Translations under genes and position numbers: made by a program
DNA from: a virus
IMG/VR virus record: IMGVR_UViG_3300032215_000074
Coordinates: 1 to 33,996 of that record
Length of the DNA stretch: 33,996 nucleotides
Reading direction: 5' to 3' (one strand)
Notes under the pieces: generated by a model
What the model was told of the DNA's origin: nothing
The model's input: only the letters and a program-made list of their open reading frames with translations
Databases searched by the model: none
Shown: piece after piece, positions 25,224 through 33,066 of the stretch
Position numbering within the stretch: position 1 is the first letter of the stretch
How the letters are laid out: every line of letters starts with the position of its first letter

Positions 25224-28200
25224 TGTCTACACTTGATGCAGTAGAACAATTGTTTTCGTCAGAGTTGCAAACTTCTAAAAAATTAGATTTTAGTAGTTTG
25301 CATCCTGATTTAGCTACGGCTGCTGAACAAGCAAATCAATTACATATTGAAAAATACGGCACACCGTTGCCGGTTACAAGCATGGCTCGATCAAGAGCAG
25401 AGCAACAAGCGTTGTTTAATCAACGTGGTCAACCTAATGTGTTTATGCCATTAGATCCGTCTAAATATCCAAATCAAAATATATTTCATGCTAATGCTAT
25501 TGATGTGGGCACTAACATTAATCCTGAATTTGTATCGGTAATGGAAGGATTGGGGTTACATCGCCCTCACGGTGCAAAAGATCCTGTTCATTGGGAACTT
25601 AACCCAAATTATAAAAAAACAATTGCACCATCAGAAAAAGGCGATAGCATTGAACAATTGTTTTCAGATGCGTTAGCCAATGCACCTGCTGAACAACCTG
25701 CATCCACAGCACCGGTTGCACCGCCTGCCGCGCCTGTTGTAGCGGCTGAACCTGTTGCACCAACTGCGCCAGTTCAAACTGCACCGGATCAAGTTGCACC
25801 GGCTGTAGAACCTGTTGCTGCTGTACCTGCCGCACCTGTTGTTGCTGCGCCGGTTGCGCCTGTTGCTGTGCCTGTTGCGTCAGTTGAGCCAACAACACCG
25901 CCTGCACCACGAACGTTTAAAGATTATGTGAAAGAAACAGGCAAAAGCGTTGCATCATTTTTAGATAACACCATTGGCGGCATAATTCCTGCTGCGGTTG
26001 GCGTTGTAGCGCATCCATTGCTAAAAGTTGTTGAAGCTACTTCTTTAGCAACTGGCGGCAAATTTAATGCGGCAGAAGCTACTCACGCCATTGTTGATCC
26101 AATTTCAAGACCGTTTGCCAAAGCGGTTGGCATTGATCCTGAAGATCCCGCATATAAACGTGAAAGCGTTAACCGTTTAATGACATGGGTTGGTGAACAC
26201 GTTGGCGAAGGTTCACAAGTTTTATCCGATAAATTTTATGAACAAACTGGCGTAAGAATCCCGCCATCAGATTTTGAATATGCTGCCAATCTTGGTCTTG
26301 CTGCGGTAAGTGGCAAAGTCGCACCTGTCGCTGTTAAAGGCGTAAAAAATGCGATTGGTGCATTAGAAGAACAATTTGCAGCCAAAAAAGGCGCAGAACA
26401 AAAAACAACATCGAAAACAGAACCAAGTATTGAACCTGTAGATACTAATTTAACTGCAAGAGAGGCTATTTGGGAAAAATTACAACCATTGCACGATGAA
26501 CATACTGCGTTGCAAGAGGTATCTAAACAATTTGAAACTGGTAGTTCTGAGTGGCATAAAAGCATGGATGCAGCAAATGCTTTTTTTGATGAAAAAATAA
26601 AACCGTTACATAACAAATTAGATGCATTAGAAAACGAACCAACAACAGTTGTTTCTGAAGCCCCTGGTATCCGTGTTGAATATCCTGTTGAAAAACCTAA
26701 ACTGACTGCCGATCAATATAGTCAATTAGTTGAGGCTGAAAAAGCCGGTGCTACGCCTGAAGCGTTGCAAACAATGGTTGAACAGTTTAATGCTAAGAAA
26801 GCAGCGGCAGAACCAGTTGCGCCTGTTGGAACAGTTGAAACTCAATTGGGTGAACAACTTACGGCTAAACAGTCACCGATTCAAGTGCCTGTTGAAAATC
26901 CTCCAATGCCAACCCGTGCTGCATCGGCACAAGATGTTGCCGCTAAAAAAGATTTGTTGCGTAGTGTTGGCGTTGAAACATTTAGAAATTCAGCACTTGA
27001 AGGCAATCCTAAAGAGGCTAGTTCGCAATTTATTACTGCATCTGCCGATCAAGGGCCATACGCAACCGGCATGACCGCACAGATTAATCACGAAAAATCT
27101 GCGTTAAATAATCATTTTGGTAAGATTTCTGAAGATGCCGGTGGCACAAACGTGCGTTATGGAACGCCAGAAGAAGTTAGCGATCAGATTACAAGCGGTG
27201 CAAAAATTAAAAGCGCATTAGAACAAGGCTACAAAGCGCACGTTGCAGAAAGCAAAAGTTTGTATAAAGAAGCTGAAACGGCGCATGGTGGAAAACCTGT
27301 AACCGTAGATAAATTTAGCGATTTTCTTAAAGACAATTCTAATTTTGCGTATGAAAACGAAAAAGGTTTAAGAAACGGCATTAACCAATATATGTCGGCT
27401 AAAGGTTTGCTTGATGCTGAAGGCAATGTAAAGCCTATGTCTATTGCACAGGCTGAAGGTGTACGCCAGTATATTAACAATAAGTATCATCACGAAACTG
27501 CAAAACTTGGAGGACAGTTAAAAGGTTTGATTGATAACGAAGTTTTTGAACAAGTTGGTGGAGAAACTTATCAAAAAGCTAGGGCGCATTGGAAAAAAGG
27601 AATTGAAACTTATGACAATCCTAAAGCCGTTGGTGATTTGTTGTCTGATCGTGGTGTTAATCAAAAAATTGCAGATGAATCAGTTACAATTAAAGTTGCT
27701 GGTTTAGCAGAAAGCCAATTTAAACATTTAATTGATACATTACGAACTGATGGGCAAACCGCAGCAATAAATGAAATCAAAACATCATTGGTCGATCAAA
27801 TTAGACGTTCAGGTGAAAGTGGTGTGAACCAACCGTGGAACTCAATTGCTGCGGCTAAAACAGCGTCTAAAATTAGCGAAAAGTTAAAAGTAGCGTTTGC
27901 TGATGATCCTAAAGGCTTGGCTAAAATCTATGATGGCATTGAAGCCGGTAATATTTTGCACATTCCAAGCCGTTACCCTGGCGCAGCTGTGCAAACAAAT
28001 TTATTAAAAAACAAGTTTTCGGATATTGCATTGCAACGTGGTTTGGGAACAGCAGGTGCAAGTATTGGCGGGTTTTTAGGTGAAGGCATAGGTGCTGCTG
28101 GTGGTTATGCTGCGGGAGAATATTTTGGTGCTAAAGTTGTTGGCGCGAAGAAAGCCAGACGCCAAATTAAACAACTTGAATCAGAATTAACGCAAAAACA

Positions 28201-28249
28201 AAAAAGCAGATTATCTGATATGTTAGGTATTACTTCAAAAAATAAATAG
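25223..28249 (+). CDS. Large ejection protein with N-terminal M15-like peptidase
   Basis: A 1008-aa virion protein. Residues about 20-130 look like an M15/VanY-type peptidoglycan peptidase: LPVTSMARSRAEQQALF, then FHANAIDVG (H89, D94), then GLHRPHG and DPVHWEL (H123). The H-to-D spacing is two shorter than the usual HxxGxAxD. The motif EQLFS(S/D)xL flanks the domain at 8-15 and 144-151. A Pro/Ala/Val linker spans about 152-232, and the rest is long helical with a Gly/Ala-rich, membrane-prone stretch near 940-970. It likely opens the cell wall during DNA entry, as T7 gp16 does with a different enzyme. Confidence 0.75.
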   Translation: MSTLDAVEQLFSSELQTSKKLDFSSLHPDLATAAEQANQLHIEKYGTPLPVTSMARSRAEQQALFNQRGQPNVFMPLDPSKYPNQNIFHANAIDVGTNINPEFVSVMEGLGLHRPHGAKDPVHWELNPNYKKTIAPSEKGDSIEQLFSDALANAPAEQPASTAPVAPPAAPVVAAEPVAPTAPVQTAPDQVAPAVEPVAAVPAAPVVAAPVAPVAVPVASVEPTTPPAPRTFKDYVKETGKSVASFLDNTIGGIIPAAVGVVAHPLLKVVEATSLATGGKFNAAEATHAIVDPISRPFAKAVGIDPEDPAYKRESVNRLMTWVGEHVGEGSQVLSDKFYEQTGVRIPPSDFEYAANLGLAAVSGKVAPVAVKGVKNAIGALEEQFAAKKGAEQKTTSKTEPSIEPVDTNLTAREAIWEKLQPLHDEHTALQEVSKQFETGSSEWHKSMDAANAFFDEKIKPLHNKLDALENEPTTVVSEAPGIRVEYPVEKPKLTADQYSQLVEAEKAGATPEALQTMVEQFNAKKAAAEPVAPVGTVETQLGEQLTAKQSPIQVPVENPPMPTRAASAQDVAAKKDLLRSVGVETFRNSALEGNPKEASSQFITASADQGPYATGMTAQINHEKSALNNHFGKISEDAGGTNVRYGTPEEVSDQITSGAKIKSALEQGYKAHVAESKSLYKEAETAHGGKPVTVDKFSDFLKDNSNFAYENEKGLRNGINQYMSAKGLLDAEGNVKPMSIAQAEGVRQYINNKYHHETAKLGGQLKGLIDNEVFEQVGGETYQKARAHWKKGIETYDNPKAVGDLLSDRGVNQKIADESVTIKVAGLAESQFKHLIDTLRTDGQTAAINEIKTSLVDQIRRSGESGVNQPWNSIAAAKTASKISEKLKVAFADDPKGLAKIYDGIEAGNILHIPSRYPGAAVQTNLLKNKFSDIALQRGLGTAGASIGGFLGEGIGAAGGYAAGEYFGAKVVGAKKARRQIKQLESELTQKQKSRLSDMLGITSKNK

Positions 28250-28256
28250 GATTATG

Positions 28257-28511
28257 ATGGACACACAGTTAGCACTTAACTTATTGTTTGGCGGGTTCTG
28301 TACATTGGCTGTGTGGGTCTTAAAAGTCATTTGGGATGGTCAATCAAAGATACAAGAATCCCATACGGATTTGAAAGAAAAGTTGCATGATTTTCAAGCG
28401 CAGATGCACTCTGATTTTGTGCGGCGTGATGATTTCAAAGATTTTGCACAAGAAATGAAAGAAATGCTTGGCAAGATTTACGACAAGCTAGACAATAAAG
28501 CGGACAAATGA
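28257..28511 (+). CDS. Single-pass membrane protein of the lysis cassette
   Basis: An 84-aa protein (ATG at 28257 with AGG six bases upstream; ATG at 28254 is equally in frame). One N-terminal membrane helix (about 5-23, LALNLLFGGFCTLAVWVLK) is followed by a charged coiled coil ending in KMLGKIYDKLDNK-like residues. This architecture is common for holin-neighbour or antiholin-like proteins beside endolysins. It may be a holin partner; the next gene is the better holin candidate. Confidence 0.7.
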   Translation: MDTQLALNLLFGGFCTLAVWVLKVIWDGQSKIQESHTDLKEKLHDFQAQMHSDFVRRDDFKDFAQEMKEMLGKIYDKLDNKADK

Positions 28512-28729
28512 AATTTTCCGATCTGATTACAGGCAAAGATAACACCACGCTTGACATTGCTCGCGTGTCTTGGCTCACGACAACGGCATTTTTAATGTTT
28601 GGTTGGGCGTATCAAGCATTGCATAACAACGTTGTTGTATTGATGGATTTTGCTCAATCCATCGGCATTATTACTGGCGCACATGGCGCAGCCGTAATGT
28701 TAAAAAAAGACACAGAACCGGATAAATAA
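28508..28729 (+). CDS. Holin candidate (two membrane helices)
   Basis: A 73-aa protein with two hydrophobic segments (about 20-38, VSWLTTTAFLMFGWAYQAL, and 42-66, NVVVLMDFAQSIGIITGAHG), short loop and charged C-terminus LKKDTEPDK: the size and layout of a class II holin. It starts in an ATGA overlap and ends by one-base overlap with the spanin gene. Holins form the lesion that releases or activates the endolysin at lysis time. The identification rests on architecture and neighbours. Confidence 0.7.
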   Translation: MKFSDLITGKDNTTLDIARVSWLTTTAFLMFGWAYQALHNNVVVLMDFAQSIGIITGAHGAAVMLKKDTEPDK

Positions 28730-29145
28730 TGTTTCCATTACCTAGTGTGTTAATGCTAAAAATTGGCGCAGCACTTGCGTTATGCTTGGTCATGTACTTT
28801 ATGGGGTATAGCCATGAACACAAGAAATTCGTTAAGTATCAGGCTGAGATTGCTGCATTGGGTAAAGCACAAGAAATTATTAACGCTGCAAAGGTAAAAG
28901 AACATGAAACTATATCGGAATCTATCAAGTCGGAATATGATGCTAGGCTTTCTGCTGTGCATAATTATTACTCTGACAGGATGCAGCGCGACACCGGTAG
29001 CAGTAACGTGTCCGCCGTTTCCAAGCCCGCCCAATGTCCTAATGTCCCAACCACCGACGCAGGACTTGCTCGACGCTGCGCTCAAACTACCCTCCAGTTA
29101 ACTGAACTCCAAAAGTGGGTGCAAGGCGTAACCAATGCAAAGTAA
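28729..29145 (+). CDS. Rz: Inner-membrane spanin (Rz-like)
   Basis: A 138-aa i-spanin: an N-terminal signal-anchor helix (about 8-26, LMLKIGAALALCLVMYFMGY) followed by a periplasmic coiled coil (HKKFVKYQAEIAALGKAQEI) and a final helical segment with two cysteines. With the lipoprotein encoded inside it in another frame it would span the periplasm and fuse inner and outer membranes after wall degradation. It stands between holin candidates and endolysin, which proves a Gram-negative host as far as context can. Confidence 0.82.
   Translation: MFPLPSVLMLKIGAALALCLVMYFMGYSHEHKKFVKYQAEIAALGKAQEIINAAKVKEHETISESIKSEYDARLSAVHNYYSDRMQRDTGSSNVSAVSKPAQCPNVPTTDAGLARRCAQTTLQLTELQKWVQGVTNAK
28904..29101 (+). 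CDS. Rz1: Outer-membrane spanin lipoprotein (Rz1-like), nested
   Basis: A 65-aa frame wholly inside the i-spanin gene in the +1 frame. It has a signal sequence (MMLGFLLCIIITLTGC) with lipobox LTGC (C27 as the lipidated cysteine), then a short proline-rich mature part (CPPFPSPP) typical of Rz1. AAGG about nine bases upstream serves the ATG; ATG at 28937 is an alternative start closer to the hydrophobic core. The nested arrangement matches lambda Rz/Rz1. Confidence 0.8.
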   Translation: MKLYRNLSSRNMMLGFLLCIIITLTGCSATPVAVTCPPFPSPPNVLMSQPPTQDLLDAALKLPSS

Positions 29146-29644
29146 TTTTCAAAAATCATTTGAGTTAATGCTTAAATCAGAAGGTGGATACGTTAATAAT
29201 CCTGCTGATCCAGGCGGCATGACCAACCTTGGCGTGACCAAAGCCACTTGGGAAAACTGGATTGGTCGGCAATCAAACGAAGCAGAGATCCGTAATCTTA
29301 CGTTTGCAAAAGTCGAGCCTTTATACAAAAAGAAATATTGGGATGCTGTGCGTGCGGACGAATTGCCTGATGGCATTGATTACTTAGTTTTTGATTTTGC
29401 CGTGAACGCTGGCGTAGGTCGAGCAATCAAAACCTTGCAAACTGCCGTAGGCGTAGCGTCAGACGGTTGGTTTGGGCCTGCAACAATGACAGATGTAAAG
29501 GCTCTTGATCCGCATGAATTGATTGAGCGTTTTAGCAAGGCAAAAGAAGATTTTTACCGTAGTTTGCCAACCTTTGATGTATTTGGTCAAGGTTGGATAA
29601 ATCGAGTCGCAGACGTTAAACAAAAAGCAACTTTAATGGTGTAA
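29135..29644 (+). CDS. Endolysin, GH108-type muramidase
   Basis: A 169-aa peptidoglycan hydrolase. The catalytic N-terminal motif EGGYVNNPADPGG (glutamate E16) followed by TNLGVT is diagnostic of glycoside hydrolase family 108 (N-acetylmuramidase). A C-terminal helical part with VGVASDGWFGPATM resembles the peptidoglycan-binding type 3 domain usually fused to it. There is no signal peptide, so release depends on the holin. It overlaps the i-spanin gene by 11 bases. Confidence 0.92.
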   Translation: MQSNFQKSFELMLKSEGGYVNNPADPGGMTNLGVTKATWENWIGRQSNEAEIRNLTFAKVEPLYKKKYWDAVRADELPDGIDYLVFDFAVNAGVGRAIKTLQTAVGVASDGWFGPATMTDVKALDPHELIERFSKAKEDFYRSLPTFDVFGQGWINRVADVKQKATLMV

Positions 29645-29646
29645 TT

Positions 29647-29793
29647 ATGGCTACTAAACCCGTATTTAAAGATGAACGCAAAGGTCAAGGCAAAAGCGAC
29701 TATGTTGTTTTAAAAGACCATGTAAAAGAATTGGCTCGTGAACTAAAAAAACATGAGTCCGAGCCAATGTCTAAAGCACATCCGTCTAAATAA
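29647..29793 (+). CDS. Small charged protein at the end of the late operon
   Basis: A 48-aa frame, two bases after the endolysin stop, very rich in Lys, Glu and His (KDERKGQGKSD, VKELARELKKHESEP). No family is recognised. It has only a weak ribosome-binding site, but the immediate juxtaposition supports coding. Its last eight bases overlap the convergent gene. Confidence 0.6.
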   Translation: MATKPVFKDERKGQGKSDYVVLKDHVKELARELKKHESEPMSKAHPSK

Positions 29794-30082
29794 GTTGGTG
29801 TTGTTTAGGCATTACACGCCATTCGCGTTCTGCCCGACCTGATTTAGATTGCACGTTTTTGCCGGTTAGCAAGATTTCGTGATTGCGTTGTAACTCGCTT
29901 AAACGCCTGGCAACCTGATTGCCATCAAGTCCCGTAATCTGCGCTATACCGTCCTTTCCTTGTGGGCCATACTTAGTTAAGGCTTGAATGATTATCGTGG
30001 CGTGTTGAGCGGCTAAAGACTTTGCAGAGTCAGCAGCAGCCCAACTGGTTATGGGATCGGTGTTTCTAGCAACTTGATTCAT
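29786..30082 (-). CDS. Winged-helix DNA-binding protein
   Basis: A 98-aa protein with a clear helix-turn-helix/winged-helix pattern: HATIIIQALTKYGPQGKDGIAQITGLDGNQVARRLSELQ followed by a hairpin (GKNVQSKSGRAEREWRV). Similar proteins in phage early regions are predicted DNA-binding regulators or nuclease partners. It is the last gene of the leftward operon from the promoter at 30806-30834 and overlaps the upstream gene by 17 bases. Its stop overlaps the convergent late-end gene by eight bases. Confidence 0.75.
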   Translation of the reverse strand: MNQVARNTDPITSWAAADSAKSLAAQHATIIIQALTKYGPQGKDGIAQITGLDGNQVARRLSELQRNHEILLTGKNVQSKSGRAEREWRVMPKQHQLI

Positions 30083-30311
30083 TTTCTAAATATTCCTCGG
30101 CTCGGTTTCTAATTGCTGCGGCACAATGCAATGAATTCATACCGTTGTAATTTAATTCATCACAAATTTTTGCGGCTTCTTCCATTGCGGCTTGATGAAC
30201 AAGTTTGGCAAATTGTTTTAATTCGTTTTCGCCGCCCATCAATTCTTTTGGTTCAAACCTCGTTTCAAAACAACCCGCTTCTTCGGCAAAAGTTTTTAAT
30301 TGTTTGTTCAT
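30066..30311 (-). CDS. Small helical hypothetical protein
   Basis: An 81-aa protein; the ATG at 30311 is chosen because it sits in an ATGA overlap with the upstream gene (a longer in-frame opening extends into it). It is helical, with AAMEEAAKICDEL and HCAAAIRNRAEEYL, a pattern seen in many small phage proteins of unknown function. No catalytic motif. Confidence 0.65.
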   Translation of the reverse strand: MNKQLKTFAEEAGCFETRFEPKELMGGENELKQFAKLVHQAAMEEAAKICDELNYNGMNSLHCAAAIRNRAEEYLENESSC

Positions 30312-30505
30312 TGCATCACCCATGACATAAAAGGAACAAGACCAAAAACAACCCCTAAAAGTGCCAAGCCAACAAACCAAGCAATAGGCGGTATGCGTTC
30401 GTCAGCTCGTGTGTAGCGTGTTTGTTTACGCATCGTGCGAGTGGTGCGACCTGTCCAATTAGGATCGCCAAGGTCTGTCAAGAAAGGCCAGTTATGCTTA
30501 TTCAT
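30308..30505 (-). CDS. Small C-terminally anchored membrane protein
   Basis: A 65-aa protein with a basic, polar N-terminus (TGRTTRTMRKQTRYTR) and one C-terminal membrane helix (about 38-62, PPIAWFVGLALLGVVFGLVPF). ATG at 30505 overlaps the upstream stop; a longer frame runs into that gene and is not preferred. Function unknown; inner-membrane localisation is inferred. Confidence 0.65.
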   Translation of the reverse strand: MNKHNWPFLTDLGDPNWTGRTTRTMRKQTRYTRADERIPPIAWFVGLALLGVVFGLVPFMSWVMQ

Positions 30506-30761
30506 CGCTGCCATCCTCCTCGTTAGCTGTAACTTTTTCAATGTGGTTGATGTCAATGAAATGTGTGTACATTGGCACAGCGCAGCACAATACGTTATCA
30601 GCATCAATTTTGATGTACGGTTCGCCGTTGCTGTCTGTTTTTACGCCATCTGCAAATTGATCCATAAGCTCTGCAATCTTTTTGTCGGTCAGCTCAAGGC
30701 TAAGTTCACGCATTAACTGGCGTTTACCTTCGTCTGTCATTTGGATGTATGAGTATTTCAT
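30498..30761 (-). CDS. Hypothetical early protein
   Basis: First gene of the second leftward operon: 87 aa, N-terminal MTDEGKRQLMRELSLELTD helix and an acidic C-terminus (EDGSDE), with two adjacent cysteines in the middle (VLCCAVPMYTHF). No family is recognised. The ribosome-binding site is AAAAGGTG, inside a leader nearly identical to that of the ERF gene, so the two operons are probably expressed together. Confidence 0.7.
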   Translation of the reverse strand: MKYSYIQMTDEGKRQLMRELSLELTDKKIAELMDQFADGVKTDSNGEPYIKIDADNVLCCAVPMYTHFIDINHIEKVTANEEDGSDE

Positions 30762-30784
30762 TTATGCACCTTTTGTCGTGGTTG

Positions 30785-30799
30785 ATGGCGTGTTGCCAT
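30785..30799 (-). other. 5'-terminal leader hairpin, operon 2
   Basis: On the transcript strand ATGGC-AACAC-GCCAT gives a perfect 5-bp stem just downstream of the -10 box, at about +1 to +15. It holds the same place as the CTGAC/GTCAG hairpin of the ERF operon, with different bases but the same pairing. Confidence 0.55.
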
Positions 30800-30805
30800 G
30801 TACAA

Positions 30806-30834
30806 ATATTAAGATAGCTAAACAATCAATGCAA
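30806..30834 (-). promoter_or_regulatory. Leftward promoter of the small-regulator operon
   Basis: On the minus strand: TTGCAT (-35), 17-bp spacer and TAATAT (-10). Predicted start is at about 30799, 38 bases before the ATG at 30761. The -10 surroundings (CTAAA/CTTAATAT) are shared with the promoter at 33074-33102. Confidence 0.6.
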
Positions 30835-30880
30835 GCGTTATTTATAGGGACAAACCCTAAGTGTTGTATTTTTGTTAAGG

Positions 30881-30930
30881 TGCGGCTACTAGCTGAACAA
30901 GGAGCGTGAGGGACACTAGCGTTCGCCGCA
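30881..30930. repeat. Inverted repeat between the two leftward operons
   Basis: TGCGGC (30881-30886) and GCCGCA (30925-30930) are perfect complements enclosing 38 bases with CTAG pairs inside. It stands just past the exonuclease stop and upstream of the next promoter. No T tract follows on either strand, so it is a weak terminator candidate or a mRNA 3' structure. Confidence 0.4.
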
Positions 30931-30936
30931 TATTGA

Positions 30937-31671
30937 TTATAGGTTGTTTTTACGCTTGTAGAACGCTAGTAAATACTGAAAGCAATCCCATGCAGAGGCT
31001 AAATCCTCCTCTGAATGTTCGATCAGTTTCACATCACCTTCGGCAGTAAAGAACACGTTGGCACATCTAGCTGTGGGTTTGCCAAGGCCGACACGGTAAG
31101 CACTTAATTGCATCAGCTGCTCATGGTACGGCACAACTTTGTCGAGATTGTCTTTGCTCTTAAAGTCGATCACGATGTTTTCAGCAATCAAATCAACTTT
31201 TCCACCGAACCCTTGATATGCAAACGAGCGTTCTGCCTCCCATTTTTGATCTTGCCCAAAATGAATCCGAATGGCGGCATCAACTTGGTCAACGTATCGT
31301 GGGTAATCGTCACGTTCGCCAGAGTAAAACCGTTCCAAAACGCCGTGCATCTGTGTGCCTCGATCCGCAGCGTCACGGCCTGTAGACTTAGAGTCAGAAA
31401 TAACTCGTTCTAGCCAGTTATCTTCACTCTCACTTTCAATGCGTGGCAACGTCAGCGCAGCTAATAAAACTTGTTGTTGCAGCCAGTTGGTAAGACCAGG
31501 CTTTGCAATGATGTTAAGTACCGTAGTAACTGATGGGACAAAGCCACGCTCTCTTGCGTCTTTAACGTTAGTATTGCGTTCTTTGCCGTTTTTGCCGATG
31601 ATTCGATACGCAGGCGTTCCGTCAGCTGCGTACCAATGGCCTGACTCTGAATCTGCGGATTTAATAATCAT
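30937..31671 (-). CDS. PD-(D/E)XK exonuclease (RecB/lambda-exo-like)
   Basis: A nuclease of 244 aa (ATG at 31671; ATG at 31686 would add five residues). Catalytic core: H109 (RGTQMHGVLERF), E147 (EAERSF), D160 in GFGGKVDLIAE and D169-x-K171 in VIDFKSK, the PD-(D/E)XK arrangement with a RecB-family QLSAYR motif further on. Next to ERF and SSB it would resect DNA ends to give single strands for annealing, a lambda Exo-like job. Its first bases overlap the upstream small gene. Confidence 0.85.
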   Translation of the reverse strand: MIIKSADSESGHWYAADGTPAYRIIGKNGKERNTNVKDARERGFVPSVTTVLNIIAKPGLTNWLQQQVLLAALTLPRIESESEDNWLERVISDSKSTGRDAADRGTQMHGVLERFYSGERDDYPRYVDQVDAAIRIHFGQDQKWEAERSFAYQGFGGKVDLIAENIVIDFKSKDNLDKVVPYHEQLMQLSAYRVGLGKPTARCANVFFTAEGDVKLIEHSEEDLASAWDCFQYLLAFYKRKNNL

Positions 31672-31867
31672 AATTTTCTCTTTCATTCAACATTGCATTA
31701 GCCACTTTATAAGCCCAATCTGACATTGTTACGCAATCTATGCCCATGTGCCGTTTATTAGCAATTAAACCTTGCAAAGCAGCAGCGGCAAAATAATCCC
31801 GCAACGTCATCCCGTTGTCAGTATGTTCGTTAATTTCAATTGGAAAAGCATTTGTATTTTTATTCAT
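31661..31867 (-). CDS. Small hypothetical early protein
   Basis: A 68-aa protein with the segment GMTLRDYFAAAALQGLIA, a signature of a small protein family very common in phage early operons and with no known function. The ATG at 31867 is in an ATGA overlap with the upstream small gene; AGGTGC precedes it. Confidence 0.7.
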   Translation of the reverse strand: MNKNTNAFPIEINEHTDNGMTLRDYFAAAALQGLIANKRHMGIDCVTMSDWAYKVANAMLNERENYDY

Positions 31868-32007
31868 TTTTGCACCTGTTTAGCTAGTTTTTTAAGCATC
31901 TCAATGGCATCCTGAAGGTCTTGCATGGTTCTAACATCTAGAACCATGCCTTCGTACCATTGCTGCAATCGCCAAGAAATCAATATGGCTTGTTCAGTTT
32001 GATTCAT
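31864..32007 (-). CDS. Small helical protein between SSB and downstream genes
   Basis: A 47-aa frame starting in the TAATG overlap with the SSB stop and ending in an ATGA overlap with the next gene. Helical, with two tryptophans (ISWRLQQWYEG) and a basic C-terminus (MLKKLAKQVQK). Coding is supported mainly by coupled overlaps on both sides. Function unknown. Confidence 0.6.
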   Translation of the reverse strand: MNQTEQAILISWRLQQWYEGMVLDVRTMQDLQDAIEMLKKLAKQVQK

Positions 32008-32462
32008 TAGAATGGTGGATCGTTAAAGTCAGATTCCATTGGAACAAACGTGCCTTCTTTCATGGCTCGATAACCACCATCTGGTTTTAATTTAACAGGT
32101 GCATCAACTTGTGGTGCATTTTCAGCAGGTCGACCACCAAGCATCTGCATCTGGTCAGCAACCACCTCAGTTGTGTATTGGTCAACTCCGTCTTTGTTAA
32201 CCCACTTCCGAACAGTAAATTTTCCTGCAATATATATTTGCGAACCTTTTTTAAGGTAATCGCCACAAATGCCAGCCAAATGACTATACGCACTAATTCT
32301 TACCCAAGTTACCGTTTTTTGTGGTTCACCAGCTTTGTTTTTATATTCAAAATTAACGCCAAGTGATAAATTACAAATGGCATTGCCATCGGCTGAATAA
32401 CGCATTTCAGGGTCTTTACCCAAGCGCCCAATAAACTCGCAGCGGTTAAGATCGTTTGCCAT
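32007..32462 (-). CDS. ssb: Single-stranded DNA-binding protein
   Basis: A 151-aa SSB: an OB-fold domain of about 105 residues (NRCEFIGRLGKDPEMRY, then WVRISAYSHLA, then GSQIYIAGKFTVRKW, then VVADQMQMLGG), a flexible linker and an acidic tip DFNDPPF that mimics the protein-docking tail of bacterial SSB. It coats ssDNA for recombination and replication. It is coupled to ERF by a TAATG overlap. Confidence 0.93.
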   Translation of the reverse strand: MANDLNRCEFIGRLGKDPEMRYSADGNAICNLSLGVNFEYKNKAGEPQKTVTWVRISAYSHLAGICGDYLKKGSQIYIAGKFTVRKWVNKDGVDQYTTEVVADQMQMLGGRPAENAPQVDAPVKLKPDGGYRAMKEGTFVPMESDFNDPPF

Positions 32463-33028
32463 TATTGTTGTTCCCAGTTTGCTTTAAATTGATCGTATGC
32501 AGCCTTCAATGGAATCTGTTGCTCTTTCAAACAAATAGTCCATGCTGCTCTAAATATGTCCTTCAGGCTTTCGTAGCTAACCGCTGATGCCATTTGAGCC
32601 ACGGTGTTGTCTAACTCAATGCCTTTGGGTTTCTCAATGACTTTAACTGGTGGTGCTTTGGTTGCTGCATTACCGTCATCATCTTCTGACGCAATGCCAA
32701 GCGCAGATTGCAGGCTATAGCGTTTTGCATACGAAATTGCTGAACCGTAACCTTGTGCATCTTGCTTACTGGCGGGAATAAACAACGTGCCGCAGCTAAG
32801 TTGTTCTCCTGATTCATGGATTAAAACTGTTTCTACTGCTACGCCACCGTCTGCTGTATGCAACATCTGCACAAAAGCTAAACCGTTAGCCGACAGAGCA
32901 GGCCGCACAGCGTCAATGACTGATGCCAGACTTGAGTATGCAGATTTAAAGTGTGGGTTTTTGCTATCTTTGGCTGCGTGTGACATTGCTGCCTGAGCCG
33001 TGACAAGTGCTTTTGCTAGTTCTTTCAT
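32462..33028 (-). CDS. erf: ERF-family single-strand annealing protein
   Basis: A 188-aa recombinase of the ERF superfamily (P22 Erf is 204 aa), with the core LVTAQAAMSHAAKDSKNPHFKSAYSSL, then VIDAVRPALSANGLAFVQ and the conserved GSAISYAKRYSLQSALGI. It anneals complementary strands for phage recombination or circularisation. It is the first gene of the leftward operon; the leader carries AAAAGGT seven bases before the ATG, a 5-bp hairpin and the promoter at 33074-33102. Confidence 0.92.
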   Translation of the reverse strand: MKELAKALVTAQAAMSHAAKDSKNPHFKSAYSSLASVIDAVRPALSANGLAFVQMLHTADGGVAVETVLIHESGEQLSCGTLFIPASKQDAQGYGSAISYAKRYSLQSALGIASEDDDGNAATKAPPVKVIEKPKGIELDNTVAQMASAVSYESLKDIFRAAWTICLKEQQIPLKAAYDQFKANWEQQ

Positions 33029-33050
33029 TTATGTACCTTTTATCGTTGTC

Positions 33051-33066
33051 CTGACGGGTATGTCAG
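33051..33066 (-). other. 5'-terminal leader hairpin, ERF operon
   Basis: CTGAC-ATACCC-GTCAG on the transcript strand: a perfect 5-bp stem at about +1 to +16, equivalent in place to the ATGGC/GCCAT hairpin of the other leftward operon. Confidence 0.55.

Noticed and set aside
25599-25910. 103-aa Gln-rich frame on the minus strand
   Set aside because: Antisense image of the Pro/Ala/Val linker of the large ejection protein; the repeat composition keeps the opposite frame open.
30881-30930. Classical intrinsic terminator after the exonuclease gene
   Set aside because: The inverted repeat has a long interrupted loop and no T tract follows it on the transcript strand.
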